From assembly GCF_014396975.1 (NCBI RefSeq), contig NZ_CP060719.1, forward strand, positions 1,894,001-1,958,000: a stretch of DNA of 64,000 nt, given 5' to 3'. Position numbers and translations under genes: made by a program. Each line of letters begins with the position of its first letter. The stretch's first letter is position 1. Positions 57,916 through 64,000 of the stretch are shown in pieces. The stretch comes from Thermomonas carbonis. GTDB taxonomy: Bacteria > Pseudomonadota > Gammaproteobacteria > Xanthomonadales > Xanthomonadaceae. Under the pieces are notes generated by a model. The model made no database searches and was not told the origin of the DNA. It was given only the letters and a program-made list of their open reading frames with translations.

Positions 57916-57943
57916 CTGCGCGCGGCGACAGGACCGCGCGCAG
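57916..57943 (-). terminator. Strong hairpin just after ahpC
   Basis: CTGCGCGCGG pairs with CCGCGCGCAG (10-bp stem, 8-nt loop), starting eight bases past the ahpC stop in the transcript. No T-tract follows. It could partially terminate or protect the ahpC message so that AhpC is made in excess over AhpF, as is common; that consequence is inferred. Confidence 0.5.
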
Positions 57944-57950
57944 TGGGGGG

Positions 57951-58550
57951 TCAGATCTTGCCGACCAGATCCAGCGACGGCTTGATGGTCTTGGCACCGT
58001 CGTTCCACTTGGCCGGGCAGACCTCGTTGGGGTGCTCGGCCACGTACTTGGCGGCCTTCAGCTTGCGCACGGTCTCGGTGACGTCGCGGGCGATCGCGTT
58101 GTCGTGGATCTCGGCGGTCTTGATCACGCCGTCCGGGTTGACGATGAAGGTGCCGCGCAGGGCCAGGCCGTCTTCTTCGATGTGCACGCGGAAGGCGCGG
58201 GTCAGCTGGTGGGTCGGGTCGGCGACCAGCGGGAACTGGGCCTTGCCGACCGCCGGCGAAGTCTCGTGCCAGACCTTGTGGCTGAAATGGGTGTCGGTGG
58301 TGACGATGTAGACCTCGGCGCCCAGCGCCTGGAACTCGGCGTAATGCTCGGCGGCGTCTTCGATCTCGGTCGGGCAATTGAAGGTGAAGGCGGCCGGCAT
58401 GAAGATCAGCACGGACCACTTGCCCTTCAGGTCTTCGTCGCTGACGGTGATGAACGCGCCGTTCTTGTAGGCATTGGCCTTGAACGCCGGCACCTTGGAG
58501 TTGATCAGCGGACGCGGATGCAGGGTGACGCTGGAATCGAGCAGGGACAT
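57951..58550 (-). CDS. ahpC: Alkyl hydroperoxide reductase subunit C (peroxiredoxin)
   Basis: Two-cysteine peroxiredoxin reducing hydrogen and alkyl peroxides. The 199-residue protein has the peroxidatic Cys in [30 protein letters not shown], the resolving Cys in [17 protein letters not shown] and the C-terminal SLDLVGKI. It is about 12 residues longer at the N-terminus ([20 protein letters not shown]) than E. coli AhpC. Start 58550 has GAGG upstream; a longer reading to 58622 overlaps the promoter region. Confidence 0.96.
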   Translation of the reverse strand: MSLLDSSVTLHPRPLINSKVPAFKANAYKNGAFITVSDEDLKGKWSVLIFMPAAFTFNCPTEIEDAAEHYAEFQALGAEVYIVTTDTHFSHKVWHETSPAVGKAQFPLVADPTHQLTRAFRVHIEEDGLALRGTFIVNPDGVIKTAEIHDNAIARDVTETVRKLKAAKYVAEHPNEVCPAKWNDGAKTIKPSLDLVGKI

Positions 58551-58593
58551 GGGAACCTCGTTGGGGGTTGGGGTGGTGTGCTGCAACGCGACA

Positions 58594-58622
58594 AATCTAT
58601 CGAATACAGGGTTATCGATCAA
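58594..58622 (-). promoter_or_regulatory. Candidate ahpC promoter
   Basis: On the minus strand TTGATC (58622-58617) and TAGATT (58599-58594) lie 17 bp apart, each a 4/6 match to -35 and -10. It sits about 44 bases upstream of the ahpC start in an AT-rich patch that stands out from the surrounding GC-rich DNA. Confidence 0.5.
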
Positions 58623-58644
58623 TGAAATTGATTATATCGTTTCG

Positions 58645-58659
58645 ATAGTCAATCCCTAT
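58645..58659. promoter_or_regulatory. Putative OxyR binding half-site upstream of ahpC
   Basis: ATAG-TCAATCC-CTAT matches the OxyR element ATAG-N7-CTAT. A degenerate second half lies 22 bp closer to the promoter (ATAT at 58634-58637). TATCG occurs at 58613, 58635 and 58657. Spaced about 60-70 bases upstream of the expected start site, this is where OxyR normally binds to activate. Prediction only. Confidence 0.55.
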
Positions 58660-58708
58660 CGGCACGCGTCCAACCCGTCTTGAAAGTTGGCGATGCGACA
58701 CTGTGGCG

Positions 58709-59545
58709 ATGGATCCAGCCTCGATCACCCTCGCTGCGCTGCTGCGTCAGGCGGCCACCACCATTGATCGCGTCGATGCCGAATGGCTGCTGGCCCACGC
58801 CCTGCAAAAGCCGCGCAGCTGGCTATTCGCGCATGCGGACCAACCGGTGCCGGCCGATGTGGCCATGCGTTTCGCGGGCTTGTGCGCGCGCCGCCAGGCC
58901 GGCGAGCCGGTTGCCTACCTGACCGGAATGCAGGGTTTCTGGACGCTGGATCTCGCCGTTTCGCCGGCCACGCTGATCCCGCGAGCCGAGACCGAACTAC
59001 TGGTCGAACTGGCGCTGGCGCGGATCCCGGTGGATGCCGGAGCGCGCGTTGCCGATCTCGGCACCGGCAGCGGCGCGATTGCACTCGCCATCGCGAAGGA
59101 ACGATCGCGTGCAGCGGTTATCGCCACCGATGCCAGTGCCGCAGCGCTGGAGGTCGCGCGCGGCAATGCTGCGCGCAACCACATCGCCAATGTCGAATTC
59201 CGCGAAGGCGACTGGTTCGCGCCGCTTGCTGGAGAGACCTTCGACCTCATCGCCAGCAACCCGCCATATATCGCAGAAGGCGATCCGCATCTTGGCGAAG
59301 GCGATCTGCGCTTCGAGCCACCAACGGCGTTGTCGTCCGGCGCGGACGGGCTGGATGCGCTCCGCCGGATCGTCCGCGATGTGCCCTCGCACCTCGTCGC
59401 GGGCGGCTGGCTGCTGCTGGAACACGGCTGGGACCATGGCGCGGCCGTGCGCACGCTATTGGCCGAGGCTGGCTTCGTCGATGTCGAAATCGCGCAGGAT
59501 CTCGAAGGCCGAGACCGCGTGAGCCTGGGCCGGGCGGGCTGCTGA
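58709..59545 (+). CDS. prmC: Peptide chain release factor N5-glutamine methyltransferase PrmC
   Basis: Methylates the GGQ glutamine of RF1 and RF2. The 278-residue protein has the N-terminal helical domain ([20 protein letters not shown]), the SAM site [18 protein letters not shown] and the catalytic [17 protein letters not shown] 58709 (MDPASITL) fits the family; a GTG two codons earlier is the alternative. It is divergent from ahpC. prfA is not adjacent here. Confidence 0.94.
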   Translation: MDPASITLAALLRQAATTIDRVDAEWLLAHALQKPRSWLFAHADQPVPADVAMRFAGLCARRQAGEPVAYLTGMQGFWTLDLAVSPATLIPRAETELLVELALARIPVDAGARVADLGTGSGAIALAIAKERSRAAVIATDASAAALEVARGNAARNHIANVEFREGDWFAPLAGETFDLIASNPPYIAEGDPHLGEGDLRFEPPTALSSGADGLDALRRIVRDVPSHLVAGGWLLLEHGWDHGAAVRTLLAEAGFVDVEIAQDLEGRDRVSLGRAGC

Positions 59546-59593
59546 ACCCCGCGCGGTAGAATGCGGGCCCGACATCGCACGGACGCCCCCACC

Positions 59594-60538
59594 ATGCGCA
59601 CGCTGTATCCCGAGATCGCCCCTTACGACACCGGCACCCTGCAGGTCGACGACCGCCACACCCTGTATTGGGAACAGTGCGGCAACCCGAATGGCAAGCC
59701 GGTGGTGATGCTGCACGGCGGTCCCGGTGCCGGCTGCAACGACAAGATGCGCCGCTTCCACGACCCGGCGAAGTACCGCATCGTCCTGTTCGACCAACGT
59801 GGCGCGGGCCGTTCGACGCCGCACGCGGACCTCACCGACAACACCACGTGGGATCTCGTTGCCGACATCGAAAAGCTGCGCGAACTGCTGGGCATCGAGC
59901 GCTGGCAGGTGTTCGGCGGCAGTTGGGGTTCCACGCTGGCGCTGGCCTATGCCGAAACCCATCCGCAGCGGGTGACCGAACTGGTCCTGCGCGGCATCTT
60001 CATGCTGCGTCGCTGGGAACTGGAATGGTTCTACCAGGAAGGCGCGAGCCGGATCTTCCCGGATGCGTGGGAGCACTATCTGGCGGCGATCCCGCCGGTC
60101 GAGCGGCACGACCTGATCTCCGCGTTCCACCGTCGCCTCACTAGCGAGGACGAAGCCAGCCGTCTGGCCGCCGCCAAGGCCTGGAGCATCTGGGAAGGCG
60201 CGACCAGCTATCTGCACATTGATCCGGACTTTGCGACGAGCCACGGTGATCCGCGGTTCGCGCTGGCGTTCGCGCGCATCGAGAACCATTACTTCGTCAA
60301 CGGCGGCTTCTTCGAGGTCGAAGACCAGTTGCTGCGCGACGTGGGTCGCATCCAGGACATCCCCGGCGTCATCGTCCATGGCCGCTACGATGTGGTCTGC
60401 CCGATCGCCAACGCCTGGGACCTGCACAAGGCCTGGCCGAAGGCGGAACTGGTGATTTCCGCCGCATCCGGCCATTCCGGCTTCGAGGCGGAGAACGTCG
60501 ACGCGCTGGTGGCGGCGACGGATGGTTTCGCGAGTTAG
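59594..60538 (+). CDS. pip: Prolyl iminopeptidase
   Basis: Alpha/beta hydrolase (family S33) removing N-terminal proline from peptides. The 314-residue protein has the oxyanion motif VVMLHGGPGAGCNDKMRRFH, the nucleophile elbow FGGSWGSTLALAYAE, the catalytic Asp in HGRYDVVCPIANAWDLH and His in ASGHSGFEAE. FDQRGAGRSTPHADLTDNTT is typical of the family. Its stop overlaps the stop of the convergent Nudix gene. Confidence 0.95.
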   Translation: MRTLYPEIAPYDTGTLQVDDRHTLYWEQCGNPNGKPVVMLHGGPGAGCNDKMRRFHDPAKYRIVLFDQRGAGRSTPHADLTDNTTWDLVADIEKLRELLGIERWQVFGGSWGSTLALAYAETHPQRVTELVLRGIFMLRRWELEWFYQEGASRIFPDAWEHYLAAIPPVERHDLISAFHRRLTSEDEASRLAAAKAWSIWEGATSYLHIDPDFATSHGDPRFALAFARIENHYFVNGGFFEVEDQLLRDVGRIQDIPGVIVHGRYDVVCPIANAWDLHKAWPKAELVISAASGHSGFEAENVDALVAATDGFAS

Positions 60539-61080
60539 TCGGCCGGCGAGCCATCCGGGTTGCGGTCGATCATCCACAACCCGGCCCACAGCTTGAGGTC
60601 GAGTTCGAAGCCTTCGGCCTGCTTGCGCATCAGCCAGGCCGGCGCTTCTTCGCGCGGCACCGCGTGCACGGTGATGTCTTCGCTGTCCACGCCGCCGCCA
60701 TCGCCGACCTTGGTCAGGTCGCGCGCACGCACGAAGGCGATGCGTTCGTTGCTCATGCCGGACGATGTCGGGCCGACCAGCAGTACGTCGACGCGACCCG
60801 GCGACCAGCCGGTTTCCTCGATGAGTTCACGCCGCGCGGCATCGACCAGGGTGTCCTGCGCGTGGTCGTCGCCGACCAGCCCGGCCGGCATCTCGATGGT
60901 GCGCGCGCCCAGCGGGATGCGGTACTGCTCGACGAACAGGACTTCATCGGCGGGTGTCACCGCGATCACGATCACCGCCATGCCCTGGCCGTGGGTGCGC
61001 TCGCAGGCTTCCCAGTGGCCGATGCGGACCAGCCGCAGCCAGTCGCCTTCGTAGAGGGTGTGTTTGAGGTTCTGGCCCAT
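60535..61080 (-). CDS. Nudix hydrolase (ADP-ribose pyrophosphatase-like)
   Basis: The 181-residue Nudix protein has RRELIEETGW in the Nudix box with Asp replacing the first Glu of the G-x5-E pattern (GDDHAQD), a conservative change. EVLFVEQYRIPLGARTIEMP before the box resembles ADP-sugar pyrophosphatases (NudF-like). It starts downstream of a structured inverted repeat and is co-directional with the exonuclease and nitroreductase genes. Substrate specificity is not settled. Confidence 0.88.
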   Translation of the reverse strand: MGQNLKHTLYEGDWLRLVRIGHWEACERTHGQGMAVIVIAVTPADEVLFVEQYRIPLGARTIEMPAGLVGDDHAQDTLVDAARRELIEETGWSPGRVDVLLVGPTSSGMSNERIAFVRARDLTKVGDGGGVDSEDITVHAVPREEAPAWLMRKQAEGFELDLKLWAGLWMIDRNPDGSPAD

Positions 61081-61150
61081 GCTCTGATGCTAACGCAGGC
61101 GAATGGCGGTGATTACCGGTGCCGCCCTCGGCTCACCGGGCACCACCACC

Positions 61151-61247
61151 GCCCCGCCGGAAAGGGTTCGCCGCTTAGGCTCCGCATCCGGCTCCGATGC
61201 GCGGGCGCGCACCGTCCTTGGTGCGCTCGAACCCTTTCCGGCGGAGC
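61151..61247. repeat. Long inverted repeat enclosing two hairpins
   Basis: The outer arms GCCCCGCCGGAAAGGGTTCG (61151-61170) and 61228-61247 match at 19 of 20 positions. Between them lie two smaller stems: CGCATC/GATGCG (61183-61201) and GCGCACC/GGTGCGC (61207-61226). The element folds as a multi-branched structure. It lies downstream of the exonuclease gene and 71 bases upstream of the Nudix gene. It could be a repeat-family member, a terminator or a small structured RNA. Confidence 0.8.
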
Positions 61248-61274
61248 GGCGGCGGTGTCCAACCCCTTCGTTTT

Positions 61275-62183
61275 TCACGCTGAGAGCCCCGCCGCGTCCA
61301 CCAACCGCTTGCGCGTCAGCGGCCCGAAGCCCATCCAGTCCGACAGCGACGCCATTTCCTCGGCATCGCCGCGACCGCGCGCGAAGCCGCCTTCCGGCAA
61401 CGGCGCATCCAGCGCGATGGTGGTCAGTTGCCGCCACAACAATGCGTGCTCGCGTTGCTCGCGCAGGCGCGTGGCCATGCCCGCCGCGCCGCGCAGGCGC
61501 AGGAACGGGACTTCGTCGATGCGCGCCAGCAGCGCGTCCAGCGATTCGAAATGCGCAAGCAGGATCGCGGCGGATTTCGCGCCGATGCCGCTGATGCCGG
61601 GAATGTTGTCGACCGCGTCGCCGGTCAAGGCGAGGTAATCGGCGATCTGGTGCGCGTGCACGCCGTGCCGTGCCTTGACGCCGTCGGCACGCCAGCGCAC
61701 GCCCTTGGCGAAGTCGTATTGCTCATCGTCTGCCTGCAGCAGCTGCGACAGGTCCTTGTCGGCGGACACGATGACGCTGCGGAAACCGTCGCTGCGACCG
61801 ACATGCACGGCGGTGCCGATCAGGTCGTCGGCTTCGTAATCGGTATGCGCCAGGGTCACCAGGCCCACTGCCTTGCACAGCGCCTTGCACCAGGCGAACT
61901 GGCGGCGCAGTTCCGGCGGCGCGGGATCGCGGTTGGCCTTGTAGGCCGGGTAGAGCGCATTGCGGAAACAGGAATCCAGCGACTCGTCGAAGGCGATCGC
62001 GATGTGCGTCGGCCGCTCGCGTTCCAGCAGCTCCAGCAGGAATCGGGCAAAACCCTGCACCGCATTGGTGGGCCAGCCGTCGGCGTCGTGGAATTCGTCC
62101 GGCATCGAGTGCCAGGCGCGGAACACGTACATCGAGGCGTCGACCAGATGGAGCGTATTCGTCGCCGGCATCGGCTGGCTCAC
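61275..62183 (-). CDS. xni: 5'-3' exonuclease / flap endonuclease (Xni-like)
   Basis: Stand-alone relative of the DNA polymerase I 5'-nuclease domain. The 302-residue protein has N-terminal LVDASMYVFRAWHSM, IAFDESLDSCFRNALYPAYK, TDYEADDLIGTAVH, VIVSADKDLSQLLQ and the helix-hairpin-helix NIPGISGIGAKSAAILLAHF. The acidic metal ligands are all present, so activity is expected. The start is a GTG overlapping the nitroreductase stop by four bases; ATG 62171 is an alternative. Confidence 0.92.
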   Translation of the reverse strand: MSQPMPATNTLHLVDASMYVFRAWHSMPDEFHDADGWPTNAVQGFARFLLELLERERPTHIAIAFDESLDSCFRNALYPAYKANRDPAPPELRRQFAWCKALCKAVGLVTLAHTDYEADDLIGTAVHVGRSDGFRSVIVSADKDLSQLLQADDEQYDFAKGVRWRADGVKARHGVHAHQIADYLALTGDAVDNIPGISGIGAKSAAILLAHFESLDALLARIDEVPFLRLRGAAGMATRLREQREHALLWRQLTTIALDAPLPEGGFARGRGDAEEMASLSDWMGFGPLTRKRLVDAAGLSA

Positions 62184-62770
62184 GCCGGCGACCAGTCCGT
62201 GAGCAGCGACGTGGGATCCGGCCGTTCACGGTCCGGCACGTCGACTTGCGGCGTGCCAATCGCAATCGTGCCGACCAGCTGTTCGTCCGGCTGCAGGCCC
62301 AGCGTGTTCTCCAGCAACGGGCGGTCGTAACAGGGCCAGCCGGTCAGCCATTGCGCGCCGTAGCCTTCGGCCTGCGCGGCCTGCAGCAATAGCAGGCAGA
62401 CGCAGGACGCGGTCGAAAACCGCTCGGAGACCGGGATCTTCTCGTCATCGCCCAGTTTCGCGATGACCGCGATGGTCAGCGGCGGCAGGGTGAAGCGGTT
62501 GCGCAGCTTCTCGATCGCGCCGTCGCCGGGGTTGGACTCGCGCTCCAGCAGGCGGGCGATGGTGGCGTCGGCCAGGGCCGTGCGGGCGTCGCTGGCGATG
62601 CGCAGGAACCGAAACGGCACTCGCTTGCCGTGGTCGGGCACGCGCGATGCGCTGCGCAGGATCCACTGCAGCTGGTTGTCGTCGGGGCCGGGCGCGGCCA
62701 GTTGCCGGGTCGGCACCGACAACCGGCTGTCGAGCGCGGCGAGGCTGAGCGTGGTCGGGGGCTTGGTCAT
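62180..62770 (-). CDS. Nitroreductase family protein (YdjA-like)
   Basis: FMN-dependent NADPH oxidoreductase of the minimal YdjA type, 196 residues. Visible are SRLSVPTRQLAAPGPDDNQL, SASRVPDHGKRVPFRFLRI and STASCVCLLLLQAAQAEGYG with WLTGWPCYDR. The physiological substrate is unknown. It leads a minus-strand set with the exonuclease gene, and is divergent from pntA with a 77-base spacer. Confidence 0.92.
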   Translation of the reverse strand: MTKPPTTLSLAALDSRLSVPTRQLAAPGPDDNQLQWILRSASRVPDHGKRVPFRFLRIASDARTALADATIARLLERESNPGDGAIEKLRNRFTLPPLTIAVIAKLGDDEKIPVSERFSTASCVCLLLLQAAQAEGYGAQWLTGWPCYDRPLLENTLGLQPDEQLVGTIAIGTPQVDVPDRERPDPTSLLTDWSPA

Positions 62771-62847
62771 GTCGTCATGGTAACGGTGCGTGACTGTATC
62801 CACCCGGCATTCGGTAGGATGCAGCCAGTGCAGCATGGGAGCGGGCG

Positions 62848-63942
62848 ATGGCGGTGAACATTGGCGTGGCACGCGAGAGCGCAGCGGGCGAACGGCGGGT
62901 CGCATTGACCCCGGAAACCTGCAAGAAGCTCGTGGCCGCGGGCGCGACGGTGCGGATCGAATCGGGTATCGGCGATGGCGCGTATTTCCCCGACCAGGCC
63001 TATGTCGATGCCGGCGCGCATGTCACTGCACACCCGCGCGAAGGCGCCGACATCGTCCTCTGCGTGCAGCCGCCGTCGGTCGCCGCGATCGCTTCGTTGA
63101 AATCTGGCGCGGTACTGGTCGGCAGCCTGCAGCCGCAGGCCGACCCCGCGCGAGCCGAGGCGATCACCTCTCGCGGCATCGTCGCCTTCCCGCTGGAAAA
63201 GCTGCCGCGCACCACCCGTGCGCAGGCGATGGACGTGCTCAGTTCGCAGGCGGGCATGGCCGGTTACAAGTCGGTATTGATCGCCGCGCAACTGGCACCG
63301 CGCTTCTTCCCGATGCTCACCACCGCCGCCGGCACGATCCGTCCGTCGAAGGTGCTGATCGTCGGCGCGGGCGTGGCCGGGTTGCAGGCGATCGCCACCG
63401 CCAAGCGCCTCGGTGCGTCGGTGGAAGGTTTCGATGTGCGCCCGGAGACCCGCGAGCAGATCGAATCGCTGGGCGGCAAGTTCCTCGACCTCGGCGTATC
63501 CGCAGCGGGCGAGGGCGGTTACGCACGCGCGCTCACCGACGAGGAACGCGCACTGCAGCAGCAGCGCCTGGCCGATCACCTGAAGGGTATCGACGTGGTC
63601 GTCTGCACCGCGGCGGTGCCGGGGCGCCCGGCGCCGAAGATCATCAGCGCGGCGATGGTGGCCGGGATGAAGCCGGGCAGCGTCGTCGTGGACCTCGCCG
63701 CGGAAACCGGCGGCAACTGCGAACTCACCCAGCCGGGCGAGACCATCGACAGCAAGGGCGTGACCATCGCCGGTCCGCTCAACCTGGCCTCGATGGGCGC
63801 GCAGCACGCCAGCGAGATGTACGCCCGCAACGTCTACAACTTCGTCAGCCTGCTGTTGAAGGACGGCGCACTGGCGTTCGACTGGGACGACGAGTTGCTG
63901 GCGAAGACGGTGTGGCCGGAGCGCGCACCGAGCGCTGTCTGA
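62848..63942 (+). CDS. pntA: NAD(P) transhydrogenase alpha subunit, part 1 (PntAA)
   Basis: NAD(H)-binding domain I of proton-translocating transhydrogenase, which makes NADPH from NADH using proton-motive force. The 364-residue protein has GVARESAAGERRVALTPETC, the alanine-dehydrogenase-like PRTTRAQAMDVLSSQAGMAG, the Rossmann motif VLIVGAGVAGLQAIATAKRL and VVVDLAAETGGNCELTQPGE. It ends without membrane helices, so partners PntAB and PntB are needed. None lies in the remaining 58 bases, where a convergent reading frame ends instead. Confidence 0.94.
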   Translation: MAVNIGVARESAAGERRVALTPETCKKLVAAGATVRIESGIGDGAYFPDQAYVDAGAHVTAHPREGADIVLCVQPPSVAAIASLKSGAVLVGSLQPQADPARAEAITSRGIVAFPLEKLPRTTRAQAMDVLSSQAGMAGYKSVLIAAQLAPRFFPMLTTAAGTIRPSKVLIVGAGVAGLQAIATAKRLGASVEGFDVRPETREQIESLGGKFLDLGVSAAGEGGYARALTDEERALQQQRLADHLKGIDVVVCTAAVPGRPAPKIISAAMVAGMKPGSVVVDLAAETGGNCELTQPGETIDSKGVTIAGPLNLASMGAQHASEMYARNVYNFVSLLLKDGALAFDWDDELLAKTVWPERAPSAV

Positions 63943-64000
63943 TCATTCGCGCTGGCGCCGCTCCGGGGCCGGATGCGCTTTCAGCCAATCGGTCTTCTGT
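63943..64000 (-). CDS. Possible C-terminus of a convergent gene (partial)
   Basis: On the minus strand a frame running in from the window edge reads QKTDWLKAHPAPERRQRE and stops with a TGA immediately after the pntA stop. The charged composition suits a protein C-terminus, and abutting convergent stops occur elsewhere in this window (54616/54617). Only 18 codons are visible, so no family can be named and chance is possible. Confidence 0.3.
   Translation of the reverse strand, partial: QKTDWLKAHPAPERRQRE

Overview
The window is a GC-rich (roughly two-thirds G+C), densely packed chromosomal segment from a gammaproteobacterium of the family Xanthomonadaceae (Lysobacter/Luteimonas/Thermomonas-like). 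This rests on gene content and order: gshB next to a Pil-Chp cluster that runs into rsmE and bioA, the lptD-surA-pdxA-rsmA-apaG-apaH operon, an oxyR-ahpF-ahpC block, and small repeat families that I recall as common in this group. The genus cannot be fixed by eye. No rRNA, tRNA, CRISPR array, prophage or insertion-sequence transposase was seen. No gene-free stretch exceeds 300 bases.

Layout. 1-3.2 kb: the 3' part of a YoaA/DinG-type helicase, tsaB and a small exported protein. 3.2-5.05 kb (minus): gshB and a TonB-family protein. 5.2-16.1 kb: the twitching-motility chemosensory operon pilG-pilH-pilI-pilJ-chpA-chpB-like-chpC. 16.1-18.2 kb (minus): rsmE and bioA. 18.3-20.8 kb: nudE-cysQ-mazG-DUF962, then an intergenic repeat and a DUF486 gene. 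21.4-26.8 kb: a two-component system followed by a MacA/MacB-like tripartite efflux operon. 26.9-34.8 kb: dgkA, terC-like, lemA plus two TPM-domain genes, lgt, thyA, a lipoprotein, folA and an OmpA-like lipoprotein. 34.9-41.7 kb (minus): the lptD-to-apaH operon. 41.8-51.4 kb: msrB, an HDAC-like hydrolase, a cobalamin adenosyltransferase, a DUF6580 membrane protein, two ubiquinone hydroxylases, a Tat-type Gfo/Idh/MocA lipoprotein, rlmM, a nucleoside deaminase and glnS. 51.4-58.6 kb: DUF2007, a diguanylate cyclase, msrA, then oxyR, ahpF and ahpC. 58.7-64 kb: prmC, a prolyl iminopeptidase, a Nudix gene, a 5'-3' exonuclease, a nitroreductase, pntA and the edge of a convergent gene.

Most unusual signal. 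Short palindromic or repeat elements of several families sit in frame inside conserved housekeeping genes: a 55-bp perfect palindrome in the helicase gene, a CCCTCTCCCGC hairpin in tsaB, an ATCCATG-type repeat in mazG, and a TTCGACAGGCTCAGGG repeat in thyA. Each adds a short low-complexity loop without breaking the reading frame. Two of the families also occur between genes here (ahpC-ahpF and 20.8-20.9 kb). This resembles the protein-embedded palindromic elements known from Rickettsia.

Other points. The Pil-Chp cluster has no pilK methyltransferase gene, and its CheB-like protein lacks the catalytic Ser and His, so adaptation by methylation looks lost. ChpA carries about 300 residues of Ala/Glu/Arg-rich coiled coil. 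A TPM-domain gene has an apparent one-base slip in a G5 tract. The MacA-like adaptor carries a Spy/CpxP-like insert. A likely OxyR half-site and promoter lie upstream of ahpC.
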